In this document: positions 39,449 through 51,433 of the stretch, in pieces
Numbering within the stretch: the stretch's first letter is position 1
Layout of the letters: each line of letters opens with the position of its first letter
Translations under genes and position numbers: made by a program
Notes under the pieces: generated by a model
What the model was told of the DNA's origin: nothing
Database searches by the model: none
The model's input: the letters and a program-made list of their open reading frames with translations, nothing else
From: Rhabditoides inermis
Taxonomy: Eukaryota > Nematoda > Chromadorea > Rhabditida > Rhabditidae
Length of the DNA: 64,000 nucleotides
Direction of reading: 5' to 3'
Assembly (NCBI GenBank): GCA_963966185.1
Contig: CAWZYM010000054.1
Span: forward strand, 92,149 to 156,148

Positions 39449-39711
39449 AGAAGCATGTTCATATATGTACTAATAATTCCAGTTTTAACATTGTATATAC
39501 TCATATTCACTAGCCTTTTGATAGTCTTGAACGGGATCTGCTTATTCACTGTCACAGTTTACACTCGCTTAGATTCGATCGAGAGAAAAATGTTTTTATA
39601 TAACTGTAAATAGTACACAAAAGAGCTTTTGCATGATTATGGTGTTGTGGGCAACATTTTGCTGATTGGTTATCTTTCGTTATGCAAACCTTAATACATA
39701 GGTGTGTATCA

Positions 39712-39742
<31 letters not shown>

Positions 39743-39878
39743 GGAGAAACAAGAACATGCACGGCGAACTAGTAGGGGCTGCTGTAATTGGGCGTGTGGT
39801 CGGTTGGAGTGACCAGTCGGCCCACTTGACTCTCGCCTATATATGCTGCCCCCTGCCTCCCCCTCCATCCAACTCGCC
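39449..39878 (+). promoter_or_regulatory. Intergenic with TATA box for DB3
   Basis: CTCGCCTATATATGCTG lies at about 39832-39848, about 35 bp before the ATG. A (TTG)n run occupies 39714-39742. Nothing else is seen. Confidence 0.5.
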
Positions 39879-40201
39879 ATGTGGAAGGTGCTGCTGCTGG
39901 TCTCTCTCCTCTCTGCCGCCGCCCTCGCGTGCAAGTCGAACGGTGCGTGTGGGTGTTGTTGCGGGGGCGGGGGCGGCGGATGCGGGGGCGGCTGCGGGGG
40001 CGGCGGAGGAGGATGCTGCCGCAGGAGCAAGGCCCGCGCAAGCAAACTCGTACGTGGACATCTCTTGTCTGCTCGTGTACTAGTCTATTTCAGTCTGCCG
40101 GCGATCTATTCGCAGTGGAAACAGAGGCCCCTCATGGATTGTCCATCTGGGATAGAAAGCCCAAGATCATGGCGCTCGTTCCAAAGGAGAAGATTACTGT
40201 G

Positions 40202-40237
<36 letters not shown>

Positions 40238-41170
40238 CCCTGTTTTCAGAACCCCAACTTCCTGTTCCACCGGTGCTGCGAGGAGCGCAATCTGCCTGCC
40301 GCCTGCGTGCGCCGCTGCCACTTCAACACATACAACAGCGATGTGGTGGGTGCTGATTCCTCTCCCAGTCTCCTTCTCTCTCTCCTCTCCATCTCCATCC
40401 CTCCCTCTCTCCTCTCCATCTCCATCTCATCTCTCTCTATCCCTGACCTTGCTTTCAGCTAGAGCGCATGTTCGCAGGGAATGATGCTTGTTCCATTGAC
40501 TTCCTCCCAGAGATGCAGTTCTGTGCCGCGCAAGGAAGGGACCATAGAAAGGTTCGAGGAGAGGGTCCTCTAGTGTGGTTGATAAGATGCCTAGTATTCG
40601 ATTCTCGCTGTTGGGTAGATCAGAGGAAGACGTCCCAGAAAAGTCAGCTTGCAGCAATAACGTGCAAAACAAGAGAGTCAGACGGTTAGGGATCCGCATT
40701 ACAATCGAGCGAGGTACAATTTGAGGTCGAACTAAGTACAATAACTCTGGCGGAAACTATAGTACGAAAAGGATGAAACTCATGAAACAAGAAATGTGTT
40801 GCAGTGCTGCGCGTCTTCGGGCGTTGGAGCGTCAGCGGCCGGAGAGAAGTGTCTCACATTCTGCGACCAGCGGCCAGACAAGTTCACGCCAGTAGACTAC
40901 AGCTACACACCCTGCTTCGACAGGCGAGCATCCCCTTCCCGCTTCCCTCGCTCATTCCACTTTTTCAGATTCGAATCTATGAAGACATGTTTCTTCAACG
41001 AGATCCGCTCTGAGGCGGAGCGTTATCTCGTATCCAACATCTCTCTTCCTCTTTCACCTTTTACCATCCGCGAGGGTTCTGTTGGCGGCGACGACAGGCC
41101 CCGCCCTCCGGCGCCCCGCCCCCTAGAAGATGTCAAGGGAGACGACGCGTTTGACGCCCAGTTCGTATGA
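39879..41170 (+). CDS. Secreted DB-module protein (DB3), Gly/Cys-rich N-terminus
   Basis: Six exons: 39879-40049, 40094-40198, 40250-40342, 40459-40551, 40805-40923 and 40969-41170, about 260 residues. Signal peptide MWKVLLLVSLLSAAALA, then a low-complexity Cys/Gly block (CGCCCGGGGGGCGGGC) and RRSKARASK. The DB module is close to DB1: NPNFLFHRCCEERNLPAAC, SIDFLPEMQFCAAQGRDH, CCASSGVGASAAGEKCLTFC, then RFESMKTCFFNEIRSEAE. The C-terminal extension is Pro-rich. The 93, 93 and 119 nt exons match DB1 exactly in length and phase. Intron 5 starts with GC instead of GT (GACAG|gcgagc). Secreted; the Gly/Cys block may cross-link as in structural or cuticle proteins, which is inference. Confidence 0.82.
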
Positions 41171-41235
41171 TTGCCAAAGGACAAGATGTGTATTACATAA
41201 TTTATTATAAACACATTTCGCTTAATAACTCCCGC

Positions 41236-42667
41236 CTATCTTGTATCGAAAGTGTTCCGAGTGCCGGTCAGAGCGACGGCGATGGGCGGCGAAGCAAGCG
41301 ACTGCGAGAGGGAGGGAGGGGGCACAATCGAGGAGCAGAGGAGGGCGCGCCTGTGAGGGAGTGGGTGGAATGGGACTGGGCGACTGCGAGAGGGAGGGAG
41401 GGGGCACATTCGAGGAGCAGAGGAGGGCGCGCCTGTGAGGGAGTGGGTGGAATGGGACTGGGCGACTGCGAGAGGGAGGGAGGAGGCACATTCGAGGAGC
41501 AGAGGAGGGCGCGCCTGTGAGGGAGTGGGTGGAATGGGACTGGGCGACTGCGAGAGGGAGGGAGGGGGCACATTCGAGGAGCAGAGGAGGGCGCGCCTGT
41601 GAGGGAGTGGGTGGAATGGGACTGGGCGACTGCGAGAGGGAGGGAGGGGGCACATTCGAGGAGCAGAGGAGGGCGCGCCTGTGAGGGAGTGGGTGGAATG
41701 GGACTGGGCGACTGCGAGAGGGAGGGAGGGGGCACATTCGAGGAGCAGAGGAGGGCGCGCCTGTGAGGGAGTGGGTGGAATGGGACTGGGCGACTGCGAG
41801 AGGGAGGGAGGGGGCACATTCGAGGAGCAGAGGAGGGCGCGCCTGTGAGGGAGTGGGCGACTGCGAGAGGGAGGGAGGGGGCACATTCGAGGAGCAGAGG
41901 AGGGCGCGCCTGTGAGGGAGGGGGTGGTGGATACATACCTGACAGATAGAGAGGCAGTCGCTCGGCACACCGGCCCGCGCGCAACATGAACCATGGTCGC
42001 CCGTCTGACAGATCTATCCGTTTCGCTCTCCCCTTCTTCCGACTCACCCCAGCGGCGCAGGAATGCACATCGGACAGTTGCTGCAGGGGACAGGCAGCCG
42101 TGAAGATGGCATCGCGAGTCTGCAAAGTTCTGCCTCTCCCCCTCTATCTCATATCCTACCTTGCTGAGAGTGTAGTTTATGTAGTTGCATAACTGAGTAC
42201 ATCCGGGTAGTAGCTCTTTTCTCTCACAACAATCGTGAAATGTTTCCTGTATTCATGTGTATCACAGGTAACAACTAACATCTGATGAAGGTTGCGTACC
42301 TGATTGTTAGGGGGGAATCTGGAGAGGGCAGAGTGTCGATTTATTGCGATCGGCTAGACAGACCCATGTCAGCACACATTTCGACTTCTATTGCACTCTC
42401 ACCTCTTCAACCTGAAGCGTCTTTGCGCCCTGAGCGGGTCCGGGAATGATACATCTAGAACACTTGTGACACGATCTATACTCTCCCACCCCTACCCTTT
42501 CGGCCCGCAAATGCCTGACGAACAGTATTCGGGCGTACAATCATGCACCATGATCACAGTGCCTTCTTCCAGATCCGGTAGACACTGCAACAAGTTGAGA
42601 GAATCGTGGCGGGACTCACCGAGTCAGCAGCAGAGAAGATAAGGCACAGGAGAAGGAGAACCAGCAT
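41236..42667 (-). CDS. Secreted DB-module protein (DB4), divergent
   Basis: Eight exons: 42667-42620, 42584-42539, 42454-42403, 42318-42300, 42246-42160, 42119-42048, 42004-41939 and 41301-41236, about 151 residues. Signal peptide MLVLLLLCLIFSAADS. The DB module is recognisable: ETFHDCCERKELLPGCTQLC, DAIFTAACPLQQLSDVHSCAAG, DHGSCCARAGVPSDCLSICQ. It is much shorter than DB1-3 and its last exon (SLASPPIAVAL to DTR) has no cysteines. Exons 2-4 are the least certain: other donors exist, and only this choice keeps the frame open. The last intron contains the minisatellite at 41.3-41.9 kb. It converges with DB3, with only 65 bp between the stops. Confidence 0.68.
41296..41932. repeat. 81-bp minisatellite copying the DB4 exon-8 splice acceptor
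   Basis: Eight copies of a unit of about 81 bp. On the minus strand each contains CCTCCCTCTCGCAG|TCGC, the same acceptor and first exonic bases used by the last DB4 exon (41301). The final copy abuts the real exon. One copy near 41867 is shorter. Long frames over it (PSLPLAVAQS) are artefacts. Confidence 0.92.
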
Positions 42668-43253
42668 CGTGAACTCACTATATCTTCTCACTCACTCACT
42701 CACTCACTCACGCATCCAAGTTTGTTCGAGCACAAAGAACTCGCTCTCTCTTTCATCGCTCAGAGACCGAACGTGCAAAACAAACTTGGCATACTTTTGA
42801 GAATAGAAGACGAGAATGGGTGGAAATATATTTATGACAACACATCTCCTCTTCTCTCTAGAGACGCCCTTTCGTGCGACGCTGGAGACAAGCCCAAAAT
42901 ACAAATGAGTTTTGCGAAATACTGTAATACATTCTGATAAATATCTTAAATACTTCGCACAAGACCAAAATAGACCCATTTTGACGGTTATTCGCCTACA
43001 CGAGTAACATTGGCAATGAGAAACAATATCATTAACAATCATACTCATAAAAATACAAAAAAATGACAGGTAAAATGAAAGTAACCCCTGACTATATAGC
43101 AGTGCGGAGAGAATACAGAACCGTACATTTACACTCTAAGCCCACGGATGAAAAAGATGAAGACTATTCATTCGCAATCGACAACAGTCATCTCAGAAAC
43201 GACCGCCCATCTGAAACAATGTATCAATGTTACTAAAAAAATATCATTCCCTT
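42668..43253. other. Intergenic, no gene seen
   Basis: This lies between the DB4 start and the end of the uridylyltransferase gene. A (CTCA)n run occupies 42688-42712. No supported ORF. Confidence 0.5.
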
Positions 43254-46200
43254 CTACACACCCACCCTGCTATTAAATCCGTGCTGCTGGGCAGCCATCC
43301 TCGCACCGCCTCCTCTGGCCCCGCCCCTCGCTGCATTGAACTGCCAGTGCCCCCACTGTGGTGACTGGGCAGCCATTCCAGCACGACCCGGTGCACTTCC
43401 AGCCCCGCCTCCGCCTCCTCGCTTACCCCTGAAACAAGTGGAGAGGAAGTGGATGGACAGAGAGCGGCAGAAACAGAGAGGCAGAGACAGAGAGACAGAG
43501 GCAGAGAGCAGACGGACGAACTGACCCCCGTTTGTTGGGACACGAGTCGGCAAAGTGACCAATGTGATGGCAGATGCGACACTGGCGGTCAATGGGAGGA
43601 GAATCGGAGAGACGCATCGTGGACAGGGCCTCGCGCTGAAAGGGGAGGAGTGAGAAGGGGCGGGTCGGGGGAGGGGGGGGTAGACTGACAGCGAGCGAGG
43701 GCGTGGGACGGGCGAGCTGAGGCAGACACTTGGCAGGCAGCCACTCTCCCAGCAGCAGCTTCTCGCGAGAGCAGTGTATGCTGCGGAGAACGTAGATGAA
43801 CACTAAAACAACAAACAATCAAGCATATAGGCCGTCCCCCCTGTTCATCGTACGGCAGTTCCCTTTCCGAATATTTCCCAGACACTTTTCGATAACATTA
43901 TCGCCGGTCCAAGTTCTTTCGGCAACAGTGATTTTTCGCTTGGCGGTCTCATTGCGCGTTCTTCGCAGCGCAAGCGCAGGCTAATGACTTCATTAGAATT
44001 CTAAATTAGATGCGAATGCACCAAAGAGAGCGGTCGGTTTTGGAAATAACTCCGTTCGGAAAAGGTCAATTAGTTCGCCCTTTTCACAGTAGATTCCCGT
44101 AGATTCCCAGAAATATTTCCGACAAACGCTTGTTTTCCGATTCTTGATAACTGTAAAACTAAATTGTATAACAATCGATATCGCCTATAACCGCGCATTC
44201 CCATAGTGAAAAACTGTTTTGAAAATAATTTCCTTCAGAGTTGAGCTAGAGGGCTGAAATTTGGATATGTTGTATAAAAGACCTATCCCAAGAATCACTT
44301 GTTTTTCGATTTTTGAAAATTGCTCATTGTACAGTAATCCAGGACAGAAACCGAGAAATGCCGTTAAAAATGCATCCTTTTCTCGTCATTTCCTCATTGT
44401 CTGGTTCGACCGGCGATAATGCCGTACGATGAAAATGGGGGATGGCCTATATATGTCGTGGATTCCACGACCGATACCGTATACCTTTTGACTTTGACCA
44501 TGTGACGACCACTCGGTGACAACAACATGATACCGTACTACCCGCTGAACGAATACTGTACTCTCTGTCGCTGTTCGCATGAAGGATGTGAAGAAGGAGT
44601 GGCGCCGCGAATTCGGCTGCCCCGTCTGCGCCTGTCTGGAGCCGGCACTTCCCTCGCCCACTCGGTCACCCTCGTCTTCCACACACTCGCCAAACACCTG
44701 CGCGGAGACGCCACACGCTCCGAATTCTAGCCCCGCCCCCTCCATTTCGTATTGTCTCATTGTTCGGTGATAGCGATGCTCGAGTAAGGTCGGTCCCGTT
44801 CCATGGTTTCGCCCGTGTAGGGTTTAGGATACTGGCGGAATGCAGTAGTCCCTTATTTTCCTAGTTGCGACTAGTGTGTGTTATGATTTGTAGTAATGCT
44901 CCCTTGTATTGCTGTCGTGGACGTGTGTCCGACATTGTTTTGTGTGCTCCCGCCGGCGTGCGGTCCTTTCCTTATTGTCAGTAAACTCTCTTCTTCTTAT
45001 AATGTGTTTCTATCCTTTTTTGGTAATATGGGCTTTCTATGGTTCGCGGAGGCTCCGTCGAATCGTGACTCTTTTGGTTGTCTAGACATCGCGTAGAGTT
45101 GGGTTTGGTTGCTATTTGGTTATAGTGTACCATCCCCCCCTATTCTCCCTGAACAATATATAAACTAGGGAATGAACGCACTCTTGGGCGAGAGTCCAGA
45201 TGAGAGGTTGTGGGTGAGGTCGAATGGATCTTCAACACACATCGGCCGGTTCCAGCCCTTCTCCGTCTTCCACAACACACGACGGCGTCTAGAAAGACAA
45301 GGCGAGTGTGGGGTATATACTCATCGAGTATCGACACATTCAGCGTGTCGCTTACCTCACACACACGACGCTTTCCTCCCAATCGAATCGGGCATAGTAG
45401 TCGAAGAATCCAACGAGCAGTTCTCCCACGCTCTTCGCGTTCTCGGACCAGCCAGGCACTATGTCCGTGAAGTACGCAGTCTCCCAGCCGTCCACTCTGC
45501 GAGATGGCATCGTGCCAAAGTCCTCAATCATCCAATTACATGGTTGTGTGATAAGGAGGCCAACTTCCTGTAGACAGGGCACGACGCGCTCGACTTGGAG
45601 ATAGTGGATGAGGAGGATGATGTACGTGTACGAAGAGAGAGAGCCCTTCGAAGCGTCGCCGATCTCGCTGTTCTTCGCCCATTGCTTCAGAAATAGACCT
45701 AGCGGCGCCACGCGATCGTCCCAACTCAAACGAACAAGTAAACAATAAAAAGTGAACAAAAACTCACCTGCAATATGCGGCCAGCATCTCTGTGTTGTAC
45801 AGCGCCAACACATTGTAGTAGGAAATGCTGCAATGTCATCTGTTCTATATCGCTCACCCTCTCTCCCTGCTTGACCCTTCCACTCACTCTGCTTGGAATC
45901 GCTGCCGGTTGTGAGTCTCCACGTCGAACTTGATGATTGGTACTTTGGCGCCCAGGATCGGCATCACATTGCGCACGTTCGGGAGCTTGAAGAGAATCTT
46001 CTTGAGTCGGTGGATCACATCGGCCGGCATACAATCCTTGGGAGGAGAGTCACACTCGAACCGGAAACACAGATCCACGTCCGAAGAGTGCGTGCCGAAG
46101 CCATTCATCATCGATCCGAACGCCTAGAGAGAGCAGAGAGTGCGTGAGAAGAGAGAGAGAGAAGAGGGGGGGAGACGCACGTTGACCCTGCAGTGTCGTC

Positions 46201-48058
46201 CCATCTGAGAGGAGAACGTCTCTCGCAGCTTCTCCACCATCGTCAGCACCGTCTCGCGAATCTGCGCATGCAAGCGCACCGATCCTGCAAGCGATACATC
46301 TTCAAACCCGTTTGAAACGATTTAACACAGTGAGAAATTCTACATACACACTCTTTCTGTTCATGAAATAAACTTGTGGATGCATGTAGTTGTTGTATAT
46401 TGTTCGTTGCACCCACCATAGAGCATGTGTACAATAGTTGTGAGTGCTGTGGTCTCGTGCTGAGTGGGCACTCGCCCACACTCGTTGACGGGGGGAGCTC
46501 GCAGCTGCGGGCAGCCGTCCGCCAGATGCTCACACGAGTCGCACGTCGTGCAGTGCACGTCGGCGCGCTACAACACACAACGTGAGAAGGGTGAGGAGGG
46601 AGGGGGGGTGATAGAATCCGACTCACGTATCCTATCGTGAATCTCTCGGCCACGTCCCAGCGCACATCAAAGTCGTCGGGGTTGAGATGCGACGCGCGCT
46701 CGCGGACCTACAACACTGCCGTTCCCTCCCCTGCCGACCTGCCGTCTCTCCCCCTACCATACATACCTTGCTCGCATCGGCCGCATCAAACTCGATGAAA
46801 AAGTCCTCGTAGCACACTCGCTCGTGTCCCTTCTCCAGAGGAGTGCCGTTGACGGCAGGCAGGACGAAGTGTGCTTGTTGCTCCTCGCCCGCCCACTCGT
46901 CCTCGTTCTCGTCCTTCTCAGCAGTGTCCAGAGTGTGGAATGTGTCGTCGAACCGAGTGGACATACTGGCAGCCGTGGCAGCTTCGAGCAGGTGCTCCCC
47001 CCTCAGCCGCGCCTCTCTCTCCTCCCACTCCCTGTTCCTGTCGCACAGTACACGCGTCGCAATGCCCATCTCATCCACACGCCGCCACATCTGAACCCAC
47101 ACCCTCAGTGTGCCGTCTCATTCACACACGCTCATTCCTACCCTTCCCTCTCACCTCCTCATCCATCTCTCCTGGATGAACTCTCTGCATCCGCATCATC
47201 GTCCGTCTGCTGTACACACCCACGTCGTCCATCTCCCAGTCTGCAGCCCTCATTTCTCGGATGGGAAGACCGTCGAAGCGCAGTCGACTGAGCAGCCTAG
47301 CTTCCTCGTTCGCTTCCTCCTCCTCCTCCTCTCCCTTCACGGAGAGCACTGAGAAAGCGGACAGCGACGACGTCACAGCCGCCACCGAGACGAGGGAAGC
47401 AGTGACAGAGGGACGAGTGAGAGTGGCAAGATGGTCGAGGCCATTCGTCTTCTCCCCCTTGTCCTGCTCCTTCTCCTTCTCCCTGTCCGTCACGACAGCC
47501 GACCTGCGCGCCTTCTTCTCCTCCTTCCGAGCCTTCGCCTCGTCCGCCTTCTTTTTGGTGGGACTCTCGTCTGCCGTCTGATAGAGACCCACTCGCATCA
47601 GGGGGCCGTCTCGAGTGCGAGGCACACTCAGCTCGATGAAGCTGCAACCAACAGGGTGAGCAACAAGCACAGGGAGAGAGGGAGCAAGGGGGGAGAGGGG
47701 GATGGAGGAAATATACTGCTAACCTAGCAAGAATGCAGTTGAGTAGGTGCGAGTAGAAGGGCTTATTGAAGTGAGCGACGTTGTCGGGTCGGAACGGGTC
47801 CTCCAGCTGCATCGACTTGTTGTTCCACTTGGTATTCGTCTTGGGCACCGGATCGCGAGACTTGACCTGCACTCAGCCACTCTTCCTCTGCCTCTTCTCT
47901 CTCCCCTCACCTGCACCACGTAGTTGCTCTGTCCGTGCACGTAGAACTTGAAGAATCCGATGAGCAGCGTCGACCAGTGCACATCCGGACGCTCTCCATC
48001 GATCGTCTGCTGCAGCTACAGATCGTTGTTCAGACCTCTCTCCCTCCCCCTTCCGCCC

Positions 48059-48111
<53 letters not shown>

Positions 48112-50507
48112 AACCAATATATCGACATGTTTCTGGTAGCAGTTGGCCTTTTCGAGAAACTCGGCGTTTTCAGGAACTTCTCCGCCATACAGCTAAACCA
48201 GACAATCAACAATTGATAAACAAATGAAAATGATACCTGACTGTCGTGTAGTACGGGAAGGTCGTGTTTCTGCTGGAGGTAGTAGACGACCATGAGATCG
48301 AATCCGTAGCGCGGCATTCCCGGCTGGCCCTTCTCCTGCACGTCGAGAGCACAGCGCTGCAAGCACCGAGTCCCCCTCCGCTGTCCTCTCCCCTCTCTCC
48401 CCCTCTCCAACCTTTGCCCATCTTCTGACCAGTCTGGCGAGTGGAGGAAACTGCGTGGGCCGGAGCTGAGCGTAGACTGCCATGTACTCTGATAGGCACA
48501 AGGCATTCGAGGGGCGCCAGTGGAGACGCACTCGCACTGCTCCATTCAACACAAGCTGCGGAGGCCGCATCACCACACACGCCAATTCATCGCACATACC
48601 AGCTAAATACAACGCATCATAAAAGGAACATTGCATGACATGACAGGTTAAACATTTCTGAAATACCACCCACCGAGAGGTCCGTGGTGGAGAGTGGGAT
48701 CTGCTAGGATGGAGTGCTTGAGAAAGGCTAGAGCATCGCTAGCCATTGCAATGTCGACAGAGGGCACATCCACGTACACATTCACATCCGACCACTCCTC
48801 GTCCACTCCATACGACCACGAACCCATCAGACACACCACAGCGTCCGCCTCGTCTGAAACACAACACAGTACAGTACAGTACAGTGCAAAGCACACGCGG
48901 ACAAAACGCACACTGGGACATGAGAAGGCGTGTGACGGCGTGCATCAAGTGGTTGATGGAGGCGAGTCGCTGGTCCCGCGCCGGGGAACCTCAACCAGAC
49001 ACCCTCAGTCCCCTCCTGCCTCCCCCCTCTCCCTCCACTCACCGTGCCACTCGGCAATCTCCTTCTCTACCATCGTCTCGATCGCCTGTTTGTGAGTTGT
49101 ACAGGGCTTGGGAAGAGAGTCGATCAGAGCCTTCCGCTCCGCCTGTCTCTGCAACAAAAACACTTACAAAAATAGGTACGATTTACAAGAAAGGTGATTT
49201 TCTATTCCTCATGGCTATGAAAACTTATCGCAAGCAAAAAGTGTCAGTATGTTTGCCCCCTCTTCTGTACACTGCGTAGCAACATCCATGGAAACCCTCG
49301 TCTTTCTTTTCACTCTAATCTTACTCGGTACACTGGGTGTATGTGAGAAAGTAGTGAGCACTGACCTTCTCCTCGTCGAAGTGTGTCTTCTGTTCTAGAT
49401 GGTTCTTGGCGTGGGTGCAGCTGCGCATGTGGAAATCACACTGCGTACAGTACCAGATCTGCAAACACCACAACTCTTACTCTCACCAAACCCTCACCAA
49501 GCACACACAAACAACAACCGAATAGTTATAAAACAAAGATAGTGCAATTTCGGTCATTATGATGCTATAAAGTATCAAAGATCCTTATCCAAAAACCAAA
49601 ATATTACATCACTTTCTCATAAACACCACTATTTGGTAAGAGGGCTAACCATATCGGGGAAGTGTTCGTGGGGAGTGCGGAGGGGCTGGATGTGATGCGA
49701 GTGGAGGTAGCCGACCGACGCCTCACTGATCGGTTGCTTGGGAGAATCGCAGCGCAGGCGCGACAGGTTCGAGATGGCCTCCTCGATTGCCCCCACCGGC
49801 ACCTGACAAAGCGTCGTTGCACATCAATGTATCGACCGAGTTAACCGTTTCTCACACGTGTACACATGTGAATGGCATGAGCCTGACCGTGTTTGTGTTG
49901 TCGTTGAGTAGGAGGGCGCTGGTCTCGCACTTGTCACTCAGCCTGCGCACATCCACGTGCAGGAAGTCGAAGCGGCGAGACACCGTCAACATCACCTCAA
50001 ATGCGCCAATCATCAACCGTCAATCATCAACCACACTCAACCACACCTCACCTCGTGGCCACTGTTCAGCCGAAAAGCCTTTCCGGAGACGAATGGCAAA
50101 GTGTGGACGGTGTACAACGGATCCTCCATCTTCGGCGGAGGAGGAGCCTGTGTGGGCGGAGCGATGTGGGTGTTGGTTTTCTGGGGCGGCGCGCCATATG
50201 CCTGGGTGGTGCGAGGCGCGTGTTGGTGATAGAGCGAGGCAGTGGGCGGTCGCATGGACAGCAGTGGTTGCACGAAGGCCGGGGTTGCATCGGGCGGAGT
50301 CAGCGGACGCTTCATGAGCTGTACCGGCGGAGCCGACGGGGCAGCAGCCGGCGCGTTCTGAACACTTCTTCAACATGTCCAACACTTGTGCTATCTCACC
50401 TGCTTGGGCGTCTTTGGCTTTCTCTTAGTCCACTGCTTAGGCGTGGTGTGCTTGGTGGGTGTAGAGACATCCTTCCGGTGAGGCGGTGGGGAGGGTGGCA
50501 TATCCAT
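43254..50507 (-). CDS. Terminal uridylyltransferase of the TUT4/TUT7 type
   Basis: Adds uridines to RNA 3' ends, marking mRNA and small RNAs for decay. Twenty-six phase-consistent exons run from ATG 50507 to stop 43254, about 1347 residues: 50507-50400, 50357-50052, 49995-49888, 49802-49650, 49458-49366, 49148-49043, 48989-48912, 48853-48674, 48602-48412, 48356-48237, 48192-48115, 48015-47911, 47866-47724, 47641-47155, 47090-46767, 46707-46627, 46567-46417, 46284-46181, 46123-45888, 45827-45768, 45724-45565, 45522-45356, 45288-45182, 43802-43690, 43635-43526 and 43428-43254. Order: Pro-rich N-terminus; C2H2 finger WYCTQCDFH; NTase copy with SDVNVYVD (catalytic Asp lost); CCHC knuckle CTTCDSCEHLADGC; active NTase GFGTHSSDVDLCFR (Asp about 987/989) and DISYYNV; SKGSLSSYTYI; CVEDPFDLTHNL; CCHC knuckle CRICHHIGHFADSC; Gly/Arg-rich tail. 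This is the complete TUT4/7 layout. Nematode relatives are CDE-1/PUP-1. Confidence 0.9.
43829..44447. mobile_element. MITE with TA duplication in a TUT intron
   Basis: The inverted ends are GGCCGTCCCCCCTGTTCATC at about 43830 and the complement of GATGAAAATGGGGGATGGCC ending at about 44446, flanked by TATA on both sides. It is about 620 bp without coding capacity. TA duplication is typical of Tc1/mariner-type elements. It lies in the 1.38-kb intron 43803-45181. Confidence 0.8.
44527..44730 (+). CDS. Possible small nested ORF opposite a TUT intron
   Basis: A 67-codon frame runs from ATG 44527 to TAG 44730 (MIPYYPLNEYCTLCRCSHEGC, ending GDATRSEF). An overlapping frame from about 44579 contains KDVKKEWRREFGCPVCACLE. 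The region is GC-rich like coding DNA and Cys-containing, but no promoter, splicing or homologue supports either frame. Confidence 0.22.
   Translation: MIPYYPLNEYCTLCRCSHEGCEEGVAPRIRLPRLRLSGAGTSLAHSVTLVFHTLAKHLRGDATRSEF
48062..48109. repeat. CT microsatellite in a TUT intron
   Basis: A run of about 24 CT units lies six bases from the donor of the exon 48192-48115. On the coding strand it is (GA)n. Confidence 0.9.
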
Positions 50508-51433
50508 CTCGATTATTGCGCATCTATATCCACTTGCGACACTCACTGTAACCATCACATGCTATCATTCATGCTCTTAATGCAAACAAACAATAAAATG
50601 ATGACACGCGCCTGTAATCCTTGCATGATGACGCGCATGTATCGCAATAAGTACGATGGACTCGGAAATAAATGCATTTGCTGCTGATAAAGCGTATATC
50701 ATAATTAAATAGAATAATTCTCTGATAAAATGCGAAGCAAGACGACTAATTCCCTTTCATCGATCGATCAACAACAAGATCAAATTTTGCTCATAAAACT
50801 CAATTGTGATGCGTATTGATACAACCCATTCGTCAGCAAAATTATATGTACACTTCAAAAAAAATAGCTCGTCGTACGTGAAGAAAAACAAAGACAAATA
50901 TGAAAAAAATTCAAACACAGACGCCACCGCGCGCGAAAAAGGTGTAGTGACTAATCAAAGTTTTCTGTAGTACTAACTTACACGAACACAGCAATGAGCT
51001 GTCTGTAATGTATTACTTAAGTATCCTCATCAGTAGTTCCGGTCCCTAATATTCTACTAGCGAATACAAAACATATCGCATTCACACGGAAGTTTTCTCT
51101 CACGATAATACATAATCTGAGTCACAGGGACTTGAGCAAGCACTCTCAAAACATGGACAGTCCGGAGGCAGGAGAGTGGTCCCTATTTGGTATGTTGAAA
51201 TTCTTCGTAGAGACATTGGAATCTTGTGACGTGCGTGCCTGTATTGTTTTGATTGGAGTGGATTAGCGGCCGGGCAGACGACGCTTCGTTCGTTCAACAA
51301 CATAGATCAACCGAGCCGAATCGATAACCTTCTTCTCTCGAGTGAACGATGCGGCGTCTGTGGCTGCTTCTCGCAGGCATTCTAGGCTCACAGGTATGCC
51401 CTTATCACAATCACCTATCCCATCAACAGTATT
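50508..51433. other. Intergenic, divergent promoter region, no gene seen
   Basis: This is the upstream region shared by the minus-strand uridylyltransferase and the plus-strand gene at 51434. It is AT-rich from 50690 to 51080. An ORF from 51349 (MRRLWLLLAGILGS) looks like a signal peptide but cannot be spliced in frame to the next exon. Confidence 0.4.
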
